Source: Verrucomicrobiaceae bacterium (lineage in GTDB: Bacteria; Verrucomicrobiota; Verrucomicrobiia; Verrucomicrobiales; Verrucomicrobiaceae). From it: a DNA stretch of 64,000 bases. The position numbers were made by a program, and so were the translations under genes. A model generated the notes under the pieces. It was not told where the DNA came from, searched no databases, and was given only the letters and a program-made list of their open reading frames with translations. Positions 54,101 through 54,728 of the stretch are shown in pieces. The stretch lies in NCBI GenBank assembly GCA_016795465.1, contig JAEUHK010000127.1:1-64000 (forward strand), read 5' to 3'. Every line of letters starts with the position of its first letter. The first letter of the stretch is position 1.

Positions 54101-54728
54101 ATGCTACATTTGTTCCGGCACGCAGAGTCATACCCGTGCCTGCCGCTCCATTGAGGAAACGCAACCCAGCCGCATTGACAGCCGAAAAATTGGACGCCGA
54201 GCCCAATTCCACCGTCATGGTTGTCGTTCCGTTGGCGGACCCAAAAGCCGCAATGTCCGCCCCACTGTTGTTCCAAGTCGTCAGACTGCTGATGTTGTTG
54301 GTGGAAGAACTCGGCGGCGCCACCGATGTGAAGTTATTTCCGGTGAGGGTCCATGGGTTTGTCGCCGTCAAACTGGTCGTGGTATTTGTGGTCCCATTGG
54401 CGGAGATTCGAATCTGCGTGGGGCTGATGATTTCGGTGATTGTGGTCCCGGAAGGAATGCCGCTACCGCTGATCGTCTGGCCAACACTCAGCCCCGTGCT
54501 GCTCGCCACCGTGATCACGTTGCTTCCAAGCTGCACCTGAGACGAGGGGATCGAGGTGGTTCCGCCACTTGTACGGCTGAAAACAGGAGTAGACGGACTG
54601 GTTCCAGTGCTGGTCTCAATGGCCCACCAGACGGTGGCACCTTGCAGTGGCTGCGTGACTTGCAGCATGGCCACGAGCAGGGTCATGAACCATCCAAGGA
54701 GGAGTCGGTTTCGACGGAGCGTTTTCAT
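18162..54728 (-). CDS. Giant autotransporter-associated beta-strand-repeat protein with PEP-CTERM signal (12,188 aa)
   Basis: One unbroken frame encodes 12,188 residues. Residues 1-31 form a signal peptide (basic MKTLRRNRLLLG, hydrophobic core, cut near LQGA). Most of the protein is autotransporter-associated beta-strand repeats (cores like KTGxGTLxLxGxNTYTGxTxVNxG), predicted to fold as extended parallel beta-helices. About 40 copies of another module, around VGMxVSGxGIPxGTTIxxI, are interspersed or clustered. PA14-like domains lie near residues 470-555 and 3250-3345. Two internal end-to-start junctions (near 6970 and 7810) suggest fusion of three passengers. The C-terminus is VPEPS, a hydrophobic helix and five arginines: a PEP-CTERM signal for exosortase processing instead of an outer-membrane barrel. 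Ser, Thr, Gly and Asn dominate. The only cysteine I noticed is in the C-terminal signal. The protein is probably exported to the surface or matrix as an adhesin or structural protein; this role is inferred. No Shine-Dalgarno is visible before the ATG. Confidence 0.92.
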   Translation of the reverse strand: MKTLRRNRLLLGWFMTLLVAMLQVTQPLQGATVWWAIETSTGTSPSTPVFSRTSGGTTSIPSSQVQLGSNVITVASSTGLSVGQTISGSGIPSGTTITEIISPTQIRISANGTTNTTTSLTATNPWTLTGNNFTSVAPPSSSTNNISSLTTWNNSGADIAAFGSANGTTTMTVELGSASNFSAVNAAGLRFLNGAAGTGMTLRAGTNVASPTGSLTLMGPSPTISLGYALANGDAANATGNVAATLNVPLSGSNGLTVQTVSPTPNLGRLNLGASGSNSSFANTLTGGITVKDRTAIQAFVSSSGNNPLGGNLITLEGGANLELTGTGNTTTGLSGRVFDLTTYRDASRVDFSQIATGETLPGTSYQTTGAQNTSVLTVTNTAGIRDGMNVTGVGVPDGARVKVLNGTQFQIETTGGTPLLLTGNDPTVTVTPNVIAGSLPVTPTVTSANLNGGNASSIRYQDANGATQTASNYAIQWTGKLNISNAGNYTFFASPDDGARIYIDGVLVLNNDGGKGATNLSSGLVPLGVGLHDIRVDYVQGGGGGSLNLNYAGPSSSPQNQMSSLSSIMRLAERNTAELASSAIFVGNDVHLTGSAGVHIRTTSSPSIEMGRLLLNTGVTMTSKLYDSSSTPVEQAGGGAGFGKTIFFGGTTANPSVLGDSIGGSGTVNINANVGIAFNGVVTDGGRNMLLSKTGTGRLFFSGTNAQNTLGSGTVIQMLGSADTSNGTRSTSSNTVTNVSIASTLMPGMTVTGEGIPEGAFITSISGTSVTLSVRPTAAGVVPLTFSTTPSLVLTGGSATGSFNPIGAATIRLNRGELLLDSKGTDANGVGPTFANNVEVTGNAVIQSMLNNATITLGQLNGANTIAISDGANLVLDAVAGGLPVSNPGATLKVESAIIGGPLSSLTIRSTVKNAGLTVTAAEADALGVAQRIGNANVSRGFVALSGDNSGFTGALNFEPEAGLRVEGRLALNGRTFTMNRFNTLALLEDGDGTGKRESFDFGHHITVNDNNTLAVGRVGTDYEPYFAQAANKTMQINTLTLGKAVLTVANNNGSGLQVLGNSVFTGAPTIQVNSGSSSTQVAGLRLTGIVSGNVSLLKTGAGTLLLDNPGNSFGGGISLDGVNLAAAVTGGRSARTLTVRSTNNLVAGQLLSGGDFAANTRIAQLVTQNFAGVGASGQSIVTVAADPVNSFAIGMPVSGAGIPANTTVSGLATVTTTGSGSANQNLMTLSSTAGMRVGERVSGTGIPGGAYISEIVSGTQIRLSQDLTAANSTGINRFRVTLSQSLTGSDPTVVLSQIVLDRDAASPVDLGDTISTNSVINISGGILAAANDGAMGQATNAVLLNVNAATGAGFRATESFTTSRNFHLMQAANAIEVAQERVLTLNAPFTFSDSFNSLNKNDTGTLALTQAQPGWNGELIVRQGSVRIDNPAALGVELSSGNFSSQRTLITDTGAELALNLSGSNTINETVRIEMLGGRITGGINSLGALRNMAGSNTLTSPVMLTASLGDSSTAGVVIGVDSGSSMVLDGGIRFNWGVGGSGRNVNLYLSATGTGQGTLGGGLWNMHDTPANASLLKTGDGAWNITEANVFEPRLDLTTTNGSNVVTVDSTSGMYVGMQINRRNPSQPANPVLNPFIPEGATVTAINGSNSITISQPATGSGTNAALVGSGGTSIAQMFVARGSLGLSGAGSLGTGTGTLALGGTPLRVQMNPGTVLNLDNVASNVNSRLGGRDLTLLGSSVNISGNSGVATVENTGILTVGRGHSVITLTPNGVQSLALVLGSSSTTTASGRTPGATMLIRGTGLGLAAAPGVASVAGGNPSTGFGIASGLVGQTGGTGASNKSILPWILVDNTTSGNGISFATTDSAAVNTTTGTNLIRPLAAGEFLNNLASQANVYLGSSVSVVSNLLVNSLTLQSGGGVTVAFPATLTVDSGGVLALAGNAGIQGGLLTAGGGRDLIVHALGNTDVSSVVVSGGLTKAGAGILTLGSLNSYTGTTSINQGTLKLASGSVNSIFFTGSNYIQISNATLDLNGGVLTAGGVGTDIATSSPGMTGAIVNTGAVRATLVSGSTGVNWGGQISGDITVARGATWNVMDAQTYTGPTIIQGGTFGATQLFYNGALTNTSAVHITRGSLVMQNAAADGVNMVDRLNDSAPITLASGRLFYQGRQAMNATETVGAITLGKGQSVFEVFTGGIGVNSATLTAASFAREPGSRGSVWMRGMSGQEGNAARLLITTPVAMQNHLLSDAAGNTGWAVLNREWASYTPGTGIGELGAVGYAGYAANPSNTINTGGVNDNLRVSLSSIDATGATGSTLLTVPSTAGFQVGEVLEGVGIAAGTTVLGVPNGTQLVISQGLTANDPVVTRGQMMSGNRTLNTLNLSTSQSTFLDLGGNTLTLRGGGIIASMTSDNTGQVRVLSSPATADENGVWSIILDRVPAGFDVVKDASGTFVRGVGIFDRTVRDLIPLADGTVRAELSGQPNTTFTTPRTVGFTRLDPSILEIRNGNLTSGTTAADADLYIHAIASAAGDIGQRNFLLGANVIDNAAGGRVSLILAGDESGGPQFDDLDAAGLVILGRAGKVTGNNSHTGGTFVNSGSWVFHNPNADGIGIFSIPGDLTINGGAQYVDNGFTYGGIVRFGSANQMKHTGVLTLNNGTLDLNDFNQTVSGININNSGGAGAVLEFGLGRMTLNGNLSATSSNAGSISVIRSGNLAVPSGTTSGSAVVTVPDTSRLAVGAIVSGTGIAGGTTIVSILDANRVILSTTATSTNSSADLTYVQVGRLDLGGATRTFDVGAIQVDGVGVAPDRPTLEITAPIVNSSGIIKTGAGLLQLAGQSTFSGGFMVSEGGLIIASSSDVTAPGTAVTAGPVGTGTLTLASGTRLLSSATSISTSPAINTAAANTIANPIAVLGNLRFDGVNSLTLNGDATLPAVSTITVTHPGMVAGFGGQIGGSHVINKNGLGTLAFVTSFRPNGSLANNTMTGTASVNAGMLRLSGPAGAVSTTPLGTAEVVLNGGVLDLRSNGASTGGSIVFGNNVAVHSSQTNATISVGNLTANTLNTIQMGTLSIRPGQTLATFSNNGYNLLFTGGDYGASPGTIQFAPAAGSTLTVGGGFTDTLTYANTGLGTLVLGGNNTNTNNTIVGGGGLLGAAPTANSVSTPFGTGSVTLNNGAVFSVLPIGAMPQQGSPPNGYQQGGLTVRYLSGGAANLNSAAGSGMAPGAVITGQVPGDLGLNNRPTVVSAAAGTQAVYSGLLKIDAGGSYNFQIAAGDQAQLIINGIPVAGFNIDATASPTVDSGAVLRVDGTGSITLAPGYHSIVLKTNNLIGGGGHQLLYGGPDTSGNGIPIGLNGVTAPSENLQAIPAARLYWTTANATAANNFNSAAQINNAFIVPENARVTLDGRGSDTHSSVSSLNLGNGATVTVNNQLGTGWIGVTGTTVIGNGVTLNPNTGTLNLIGGLSGTGLSKTGNGTLILGGSSGFAGDLAINQGFVQLTAANALPTGTTTIARTSLPALPITATTTTDASTRRIVTLSSGDTSSFKVGSAVSGTGIPAGAVITAITSPTTFTISADATVAGANSLTISQNSLSVTANTANSSQILTLGTATGPAAAGNTSGLAVGMYITGANIQNGTYITEIRPSVGSTPSQIVLSKPTNGSGAANNAAIIVSTDTYGALDLNGITGVTGNLILNGVSPIQRNSVVPAAVYNSSSTPASLLGSVNIGALGTAVGGYGDISLQGTITDTGAAGFTKVGPGALTLGGNNTGLSGSIAMEGGELKLAHAGALGVTGTRTLVATTTNNNATVTVESTTGLFVGQAISGAGIPANATIASITSPTTFTLSANATVTGTGVSLSATSGVSVAAASTLDMNGITTAAGGKSIFLNGTGITAASGAGATDTIAALTNSSAVAVTVGNNIVMRAASAVGGSAGNITIGGVISGTNLLTKTGTNNLTLTATNINTGGTTVSNGTLTLSGAAGRLGNGGTNTIGMGAALTLDNTAANLNNRISNRPITLQGGAFNLIGSSSAATTETISTGSINFNAGASVINLTPGAGRTVQILFSGNNNTITRSNTATGLVVAPGLGGTFGSAGVSTINFANTLPGQTGQNGGAGANNRGILPWLLVSDGVTTTFAARSAAGATTDGLQLLGAADVSSTIVANANLLNAAALVANPGVQTVNSITFDSGAELTINSGSTLQLDSGGILARGTSVIRGDGVGVLAGTNTFNREFIVHTLAGATLDIGTAANPVRIYNASGLTKAGPGTLSLNSATQMLGNIAVNGGTLRFGQVGGTLNRALTISHTTAPAVGSLGSAPSGQLLIVNHGAVVDLNGSSQNFANLLSETTLAGRGGSIINSSGTAATLRIGTNANREWAGNISSGTGAINLIKDGGNTWTIRSGNTMTGSLTLQGGQTQLVDSGAFSGISSLTIRRAALNWNDNGVEAAQRLNSAAPITLDSGGFLFQARNGTNSSIQLGSLTLAGGSSVIGVNPSTGTAVVTFDSLAGRATGSTVNFSSSGSMGSNGNVFFSTAPTLVNGIIGGWAVAQGIDPASNGGNNIQFATYESGAGVRPAGNFITTFANGTGISSGATLANTNIKIGTVSGAAATVVIGDGGTVVNSLTLSGGASNLFFAQPTDVLRVASGGVLAGLDANTRSIGNASVPGRLTAGTGTGPSELFLTIGQGTLNVFSAIQDNGHPLSLVLSGVGQTVNNPNITLLGANTYTGTAYVNGVNVNLSTPGGAPAITGNLTISGATTGTDSMPIGNSTVAINVSETGASGSIHANQIADGAAVTINGGARLQLNRFNETIGSLIFNNDGGSNGNTGPAVDSGGGILKVTGLISAGDHSNINSIPVLNGFLDLSTGQTFQITDSSVNPGQIGLAVNAALIGSGTIAKTGTGYLGIGGQSPFSGTLNVSAGGLAISQNTANLGLARVDLAANTILDTRGLTGVIGSLSGAGRVENYHLNAVGTLRTGYDNTDSTFSGVFDSEFTRSRLNVEKLGTGTWTLAGDSSSTSTLGTSGTLTVSQGGMLLNGAAAKLNFTTYTLNSGGSLVLDNGASAISSRLGGATYADIATGSSNRVLNLSGGFLSIKAGAVPVAEQIGALNVTSGGGFITLTSNNVSFAVSGAVAAAGTNGGTAVFRGPGLNGGGGLAGTVSAGTPNLIGSGGAAGSTSMSIRPDILGDISPNGFGTGFVTHVAGTGFRLLTAAELKVPNNSYLGNTAPPLMAGLSSAPNNVAASENVLLDQRREMHVNTTLNSLSLTAGGGVLISGGLLPSVSPAGTVFGASGQVLTLTISSGGLLAMSGNTGSNGGLITSTDAARALTIHAVENTTMNSYLGGTAGLVKAGPGTLTLTRSTLNTGVTTVNNGRLVLNAGNYSLLMRTTLANAAAGDLRLNGGILDLAGSTQMVGLLSNNNPLPGTGGIITSLAPAMFINNTATGTGTTVFGGSISGSVSYYKAGMSNTGVTAFTSPLTHTGSTNILAGGVTLRDHATLLSTSGVNVRSATLTIDNQGLATNQDRISDTGTLSLRNGSLVINGRQSFDSETIGGVHLEGGASSISIFELGNTTSGAYTLNIGNLSRNASTGGVILFNAGNNLTLGGTADDANVGAQPRVFINQINGADFSQGAQTNGIIGGWAVVTGNNAAVGQHSFATYQNDQGVGRMGFGAGFAGFTSGDLGNTGLAVTANVNDGANRTVNRVNGTTTDFGRTINALRMAPTGGQTITLGSGGRNVVLSLASGGLMTDASQAISINAGEFTSKLTSGSSHLFTWVSAGTTTINSPLTGNTGLVKSGPGTLALAPSATVGSFIGTATQAITTTTGVNTVQVPDVSLYHVGMAVSGNSNIPGGTTITSINPVTRVLTLSNAATATAPNVNTTFGGNTTVRVGSTAGLVVGMPVAGTGIPAGATVSAILGANHFTLSNPITGNNGSTQTLSYLTATGSAMATAGQTTFSINTIQGNSQVTVADSSLFHVGMPVAANSVIPEGTTVSAIVNDTTIRLSVAPTQTDTGVSTVFGTADTVRIAASSQVAPGTGMTVEGGGLPAGTVITAVLGPNHYRVSNAFTTPGTQSLSLSNLFNDYTGDTIVNQGTLNLAAGGTAIVVPGNVIINGGVLNEVGRAGQIAASSNIAINGSGVFNPMVGPSTFNSLTLNGNGGAASPAISFNTTTATVASLPNSGNTFVVPSIAGLLVGQLVTGSGNIPAGTVIDAIDPVTRTITVSNTLTGSAAASNAALTFYGIGSGRGSLTLSGANALTAINDNPGNAPVLGGGVLHLSNTAPVIHTAGLAPVSLVVTSAILSAGGNITKTGPGGLVLGGQSVFAGGFTLQEGSVILSASSIGSTSGPFGTGVLTINGGTLMGAAPAALIATTGNSSNVVTVPGGTGALLVGMNVTGGNVPASTTIAEILTPTTIRLSQNTNSTGAITNGSLTFATPSAVTISNPVTLNGDVTFGGTVSDNSITLSGPVTIVGAQRTITVTNPQVTATLTGQVTGAASELIKAGDGILELRDATNNYAGGTTVLGGLLRLGGAGSLPSGTVLTVAPGAVFNMNGRPVTVASLAGTTLASGGIVTNSGSAASLTVNSPTDGTFAGLLAGAVNLVKSGTGTLVLPGLNAHTGFTTVNTGGGLQVGVLKNSTFADSLGRTGSTAADRLFISDATLRYTGSATTTDKLFTIANPPGAAAASTATIEASGTGALVMSNVGAIANSTANQVRGLILSGSSAAGVMNIFNPILNNNGSALNTLTKTGVNTWALAGNMGYTGSTSVNEGTLILRRLNAAGSSATGGLNNTSITVASGASLGVHVGSGASNSYTAGLTSAATAGASLSLHAGSSFSMSGDSQIGTFNLRQGSSVPTGLTIDSNTSNITRLAFDIGSGAGQADKIDVSRGVTITGDSARILVNPLQGISSLAGGLYDLINISSSGPVVSGAATLQLASNVIVLSSTVAYNLALDTSVATQVRLSVTAATIDNHYWSGSSSGVWNDVSNWRTAISGGSAPAQIPGDGVDNVFFTVNGGGANLDTTLGQPVALGSLNFNAQAASSVTIGGGHALTVNSAVNVEAGSAAHNISAPVTLGAQNITWNVNGGGPMTVSGVVGDNNNLFGMTKTGGGELALTGINTFRGPVSISGGVLSVTSLSNGGAASGLGASSASPTNLLLSGNATLRYSGAANATTDRLFSLAASGGQIESSGVGTIAFTSSGAIAQPDVPARDGTLVTDSQVVTGLASTSDLSVGMAVSGPGIAPGTTILAINSSAEITLSRPAGVDATDTLAFTSPRTLTLTGTNLGANTLSASLDGAVSLVKSGPGNWVLGGNNTYSGSTTILEGSLTVPSLNNAGGAELVSGLGVPGTPANSTISLGSGSLTGGLIYTGVGQATDRVFDLAGTSGGGFIHSSGSGPLLLTSSVTISGAGAKSFELGGTNTGGNTLSGNLPGADLSLFKTGPGAWTLAGSNTFGGATTIQQGTLVVSSLNRVAGGTPSSSLGAPTTVSTGTISLGAGTTTGTLRYTGTGETTDRVLNLAGMTGGAVVEASGTGALVFESNLTATGSGNKTLELAGTSLEANRIAGIIPDSAGGVTSLVKNGGGTWIMSGVNTYTGTTTVNAGVLQIGASGVGNSGSDALTINGGALAGTGIIGGTPSVTTHILGAGGAINPGDLGGAGIGTLTFNGNLLVNNGSSMNFGVAGRTLQDTNILSELLTGNYDAIGGYRGLTSTQDLWNNATVPAGAHDSLLLNGLLTLGQSTITVADSGYFGLAQLGDIIDLGDWVFDDVASTFNVGSNYRNGGSGGGNLILPNLPGNLVYDVSQFASHGVLAIITAPVANPVQVHAYAPAGGGSWAQTTSWRPNTLAGSAGGIVAFTNNFTSRASVTLDGDRAAGKLFFGDLNNDNPVFLNRGTGGGLVMDNGALGRSLISKVLGNSNVNSLDTINVPVRLNAGLNINVNSGGAGASINLSGAVSELTPGQGVTVMGAGNVTFSGVTANTYTGTTRVNSRGFGDATNPQLTLAKGPVMFGGLSGDNPASTSDDISIRTVSGSNTATISGDVRGLIAQGMPLTGNPNLNPNTTITAVAFDGTNTTITLSANATATSASPVRTIYGTFASSYARQTLTANTTNGQNIVTLASGNTSGFFIGMPVTGPGIPANATVTAINANGTQFTISANATANGTGVSVIANDLRQNFTANTTSGSSTVTVINGDTSSFYVGMPVTGPGIPANATVSAISANGTDFTISANATANGSGVTVTAVSGATTLSTGSTAGLYVGMPVSHPGLPNGTVITSVRNSTLFTVSNPASSTSTQQRGTFGTSVSNGSIAGNLVIGSRSLGGEGSTVVHLGAHEQIGDNAILYFDAGNGLASTGNNGNNSYFKLMGFTETVGGISDYTASGVIENSEGEGISASGRLVLNTSGTTSYNGFMRNRANNNGSGGLSLDVIGTGTQILRLNNISYSGGTTIGSQAGLVLHNTNSFGSHIRNSGTLTLRSDTGTFNFSRSIVGSGRVVRDGGGGTVNLNPVVTGMTFASNSDVVFAGDVPGLVVGAPISGAGLQDGTYITANLGGGRYRINQNTTAATALNAANGVTVQGSLMKTDGATTKDSSSVTVLSTTGISVGMPVSGGGIPAGSVVTGITNGTTFTISAPSTENKTGERFIFGSVRNFGGGLAVLDGGIMDIEAPLTVGGAGLQMLGLENLTRLNINNPVSITGGVRLKATGDNQINGAVLTINAATSIAGALENVGGDVRLSGANGLFYGSGLTSILIAGHASTIGGNTAPGLNIINSTTVTDGVLIQAANRQNRIPDSVPIAMNSGRLTFVGTGSSAYAGSISFTETLGALSLAGGSNLILTTMSNAATGRLTFSGFSGRSAGATVLFDSVSGNQGTGAVAAFSSGMTNVNGIIGGWAVRSGTSGNFEWASMSGNDVVTYTGYSTSAAAGWNSSALNVKVPGSQTLGGASTVNTLNIQGGATTINLNGQTLTLNSGGILATLSTHTISGNGVLRAGAGSGYELYVHTPANNNNLNINSIIADNGANAVSLVKSGRATLTLNPLNTRSADFGTNVTSFNVSSTANLFVGSSVTGTGIQAGTTVTAINGNNITLSLPTTQTGSGTSLTFNVVNTYTGRTIVNEGTLEVSREQSLGSVNALSPVADQLLLNGGRFRATNTFEIDDANRGITIGAGDGTFSVANGRKLTISAMDETGAGRITASEGRLIFAADGNNQGVLEIAGNNTFSGGLETSGLTEGTTAAFSTSFTNGSPVLQLPAFATAGMEIGATVSGPSGFGIPSDAKILSIDPINHTVTLDQNVTADGNGISLNYGGFNSVRLLGNNTIGFLRVFGSHVELRGNNTLTENIFVNGGSLRFGWNGSGGSQFDGVLRVNSGTVIFDSPTAIQTTRPNGFDAELFGTFDLHGNDLRVANLTGSGTVANFAPGLSRLVVGSDESFTFTGTIRDGFNTGGGMVSLVKEGSGVLSITNQSNNYGGPTVINGGVLNVAGLGGSTFVSSLGYSNAAASNLVFNGGALRYNNNLPVFTDRSFTLGAGEAAGAIIADGSRRSATVTFGVRSSPLIAYQDSGPRTLTLGGLNRGDNLFALVLGDGAGGPTSLTKTGNGTWVIQSSIGRRSTVTAGNPVIGVTDTSNLIIGQQVTGAGIPSGTVILSINPGVSVTLSQAPTASGTPFLGYDGNRHTGETLVLQGILAATVDGAFGQQGGAGVVIGGGTNGAQSLGGQNATVDLRNVNYTTIENMTLAGGTLATTEGNSTWSGNVNISAASQILVGEGATLTLKRNLTGAGAITQLGDGMLVLSGTAETTTRDLVGGSFAPSHTVQAGILRLDYQTNNTSKLSNAGALVLGGGRVGGILQLQGGSHIETVLSTTIAAGANQVQRLSGSSILRMNTLTAQAGGTVDFAANDIASTDTNNINGILGGWATVGGTDWAVRSTVNDLGSTFINNNVLTRGQSVSGTGIPAGATITAINANGLNITLSSGATVTTTGNITFGAASANTANRTGAASNATVANSTTVNLLGANTTNGLMVGMPISGSNIPAGALITAINNATQIVISLPATATSTGGTFSFGAAPNAVFSGTTSANLSSNTTVVVGQDGLVRAFTGYLGSSATNDWMLPTTANNGANINIVGPSTQDGRTPNTLRFNTPNNTAGVRDMTITLQGVNTLQAGGILVGPGMAGDSVVLAGPGRLTAGTGVNNDLRVFQYNTAAPMEISAVIADLAPAARTGNAANGSPTLTGVNLAGLVPGLVVSGSGVPNNATISRIEVIDPVAQTGNIILSANTTASGLPSLSFTPVVNGLSKTGNGNLILTGRNTYTGVNTLGGGVVTVRDLSVEGWANGSVISSVRVTTTRTASVANNAGLTFGHVLSGIGMPAQVTRGISSSPPTQVRSQVILPSVAGLTVGQSVTGSGVPAGTTVSAIDAGTNTVTFSQAATADLTGAAIQIASNNLTVTSVPENFSRLVLPAVTGLAVGMPVVGANIPGGATIQAIDTATSTITLSRPASSDVTGGSIQIGGAMITAISANGTQFTLSSGATISASQALTYSAVNPLSGLITSQTVKDSNVVTLGAGSSTAGLTVGQAVAGDNIPAGAFIESILDDKRITITLNATENSSAAALNFAVPVLLSGNVVTTTTSASRLTIPSTAGLVVGQAISGNGIPTGAVIERIVDGHNLDLSIPVQSTGQDNATYNRGFGLVAGTTSGSTTVTLNAPSTTIAVGQAISGAGIPAGATVVAVNSPSEIVISVAATATAASASLTLTNPVVGTVRAATTTVGSAMLTFAAPVAGLALGQKVEGDGIAPGTTIVSIISPTQVVLSNPATASGTPVLAFADQASALGASFNAASNLILNQGTLQYNGLSALSDRGFTIASDGIFDVGNARTHLVLAGQFTTPAAEDDYSIIKRGAGLLELRGSVTPNSGSFGIANIVADDGTLRLKATFDNQFARSDISTVTMRGGSLEIEGSTTRNTTQNLPGQLTVAEGASTIRVFNVSNVNTTLNLQDLAAPSNVVYQKGSTLHFIEDHNGTGDANIVIAGGPSDILRVLPRTTYQTGIDLDFPGVNYFGVITNSFSVVASDNPAIGGVAAHRVEGNPALWTADMDPVDGGLSLNAFSGSTQSNAVVNTIRFFNSDYTRGAHFVNGSAVVTNIDTINLLPGMVVRATNDNIVSATGTVTILSVDHATSTITLSAPSARTSQTDRLVILDLQRSGSFTGSNNVVTGVDTTGLEVGQTVRTASSAVLPHGQEFTIVAVDTVSGSIMLSGNASASSADATFFVNTFNRSTVNITDILTIGSGAILQTTHAGSHDNSIRGGILTSGLNNSDGVSADLVIHNWNPHRPFSITSKIADNTSAGRVVNLVHAGDGTTALSGFNTYTGTTFAHGGVIRLDSAQALPSNSALSLQGGRIGINHDAVFNRGLGTGAGQVSWSGSGGFAAYGADRTVNIGGASAELVWGQGGFVPDNDSLLLGAQDSNRTLIFANPIDLGRKWRMVEVVSGRSATAPEARLSGAIRSDGGLLVKVGSGVLELTGSLADHNGGLELAEGSLVLAQTSPTSFGSAAVSVGSTTNTSSIASHLVLELRPNTSMPVGNSISFGPVNREGLSVLQVNNSITTLSGGLALNRAEARNVLLQTQSGTNTNISGIVSGSGGFTLQGGGTIRLSNPANNYGALSGSVSSAALNGATVIRQGTLEISAQGALSGGVIELGDAAHAAANGSVLRATAGASVLGTDRTIVTPAADDVHALGGVFVPAGDGFFDGAGGYRVSANSFGAFYRVSRIIDGYTFTDSDLSAGARILVKDEIESPERNGIYRLTGFNADGTMNIARDTDFNSASNMLYGTQVTVTAGTQSGSYFMSAPSVVSRNTSGTDPVFWSRDTLNPAVTLRVADASVTSIPQAVDVNMNGTGVATLATATPVNFSGPVTLQQLNDGTRQTKELRLDASAPAAALSLSGVISEATSGTPSTDDVLKLVKIGAGTATLSGMNTYQGGTDVNAGTLLVANSVGSATGLGPVTVQTGATLGGTGIIAPAAGNDVIINTGAILSVGSPSSVTAQSLAINLQSGSDLNLSGALHLDLFLNQSGTTLAEGDRLTFSTAGSSAINLLAGSTLVVSSSALSASSFNTGDQWQIIDWGGIMPTGTFTGLAGGFVNDPMYLPDLSSVGRMWDISSLYSTGTIIVAVPEPSRCLLLVLGLLALAVRRRRRAIA
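18165..18245 (-). other. PEP-CTERM sorting signal of the giant protein
   Basis: The last 27 residues are VPEPS, then RCLLLVLGLLALAV, then RRRRRAIA: PEP motif, transmembrane helix and basic tail in the canonical order. In known systems an exosortase (EpsH/XrtA family) recognises and cleaves this signal. No exosortase gene lies in the window. The cysteine after SR is inside the signal region. Confidence 0.9.
20380..20490 (-). other. Conserved WGQGGF/NIGG sub-module of the giant protein
   Basis: Around residues 11410-11490 the giant protein has GGFAAYGADRTVNIGG, then ELVWGQGGFVPD and FANPIDLGRKWR. From memory this block recurs in many autotransporter-associated beta-strand-repeat proteins of PVC bacteria, near the C-terminal end of the repeat region. 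It is followed by a normal KVGSGVLELTG repeat core. It supports the family assignment. Confidence 0.6.
22275..23735 (-). repeat. Tandem cluster of seven VGQxVSGxGIPxGT modules
   Basis: Within about 490 residues the giant protein carries seven successive modules, for example LPSVAGLTVGQSVTGSGVP, LPAVTGLAVGMPVVGANIP, IPSTAGLVVGQAISGNGIP and LNAPSTTIAVGQAISGAGIP, almost without classical beta-strand repeats between them. Each module is about 45-65 residues and ends in a short strand such as ITLS or IVIS. The copies are diverged at protein level, so this cluster is not a recent duplication as a whole. Confidence 0.75.
29870..30655 (-). repeat. Tandem cluster of four modules, two nearly identical
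   Basis: Four modules follow each other. The two in the middle share the protein core VGPxGIPANATVxAI-like with IGMPVTGPGIPANATV and YVGMPVTGPGIPANATV, and then NGTxFTISANATANG. At DNA level they share an exact 26-base stretch at 30034-30059 and 30250-30275, exactly 216 bases (72 codons) apart. This indicates a recent in-frame tandem duplication. Confidence 0.8.
31196..31313 (-). other. Internal end-to-start junction 2 in the giant protein
   Basis: Near residue 7805 the sequence ends like the protein's own C-terminal domain: LGDIIDLGDWVFDD, then LPNLPGNLVYDVSQF and HGVLAII. The real C-terminus reads DQWQIIDWGG, then LPDLSSVGRMWDISSLY and TGTIIVAVPEP. Here no PEP-CTERM follows. Instead a new opening appears (GGGSWAQTTSWRP, then TLDGDRAAGKLFFGD), typical of the first repeats after a signal peptide. 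Confidence 0.65.
33765..33840 (-). other. Internal end-to-start junction 1 in the giant protein
   Basis: Near residue 6970 a stretch typical of passenger ends (GGLYDLINISS, then a run ending VAYNLALDTSVATQVRLSV) is followed directly by NHYWSGSSSGVWNDVSNWRT, which resembles the W-x-G-x-W-x-x-x-x-NW start block of such proteins. It is therefore a second candidate fusion point, weaker than junction 2 because the end block is less similar to the C-terminus. Confidence 0.5.
34848..34856. repeat. Homopolymeric tract of nine C (G9 in the coding strand)
   Basis: Nine consecutive C on the plus strand encode Gly-Gly-Gly in VNTGGGLQVG at about residue 6625 of the giant protein. It is the longest G/C run I found in the gene. 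Runs of eight C occur at 38054-38061 and 38264-38271. Such tracts are prone to slippage. A one-base change here would truncate the protein and remove the PEP-CTERM signal. Confidence 0.8.
36500..37265 (-). repeat. Duplicated two-module block
   Basis: Four modules are arranged as a repeated dimer. The first of each pair has the form DxSLxHVGM with (N/V)IPxGTTxxxI. The second of each pair ends in GANHFTLS or GPNHYRVS after PAGxxxxAxLG. The dimer spacing suggests that a two-module block, not a single module, was the duplicated unit here. Confidence 0.65.
38054..38061. repeat. Homopolymeric tract of eight C in the giant gene
   Basis: Eight consecutive C on the plus strand (G8 in the coding strand), within the codons for GGASS at about residue 5557 of the giant protein. 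A second eight-base run lies about 200 bases away at 38264-38271. Both are possible slippage sites. Confidence 0.7.
38264..38271. repeat. Homopolymeric tract of eight C in the giant gene
   Basis: Eight consecutive C on the plus strand, coding for the GGV of LAGGVTLRDH in the giant protein. See the neighbouring eight-base run at 38054-38061. Confidence 0.7.
44690..44975 (-). other. Second PA14-like domain in the giant protein
   Basis: Residues about 3250-3345 read GLLKIDAGGSYNFQIAAGD, then QLIINGIPV, then LAPGYHSIVLK and LLYGGPDTSG. This follows the PA14 order (entry strand, xFxIxxxDxAxLxINGxxV, then L-x-x-G-x-H-x-I-x-L). PA14 domains commonly bind carbohydrate. Here the usual acidic pair after the strand is less clear than in the first copy. 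Confidence 0.6.
53061..53320 (-). other. First PA14-like domain in the giant protein
   Basis: Residues about 470-555 contain WTGKLNISNAGNYTFFASPD, then DGARIYIDGVLVLNNDGG, then LGVGLHDIRVDYVQGGGGG and LNLNYAGPSS. This is a recognisable PA14 fold pattern including the SPDDGARIYIDG core. PA14 domains in adhesins and glycosidases bind glycans, so a ligand-binding role near the exposed N-terminus is plausible. Confidence 0.75.
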
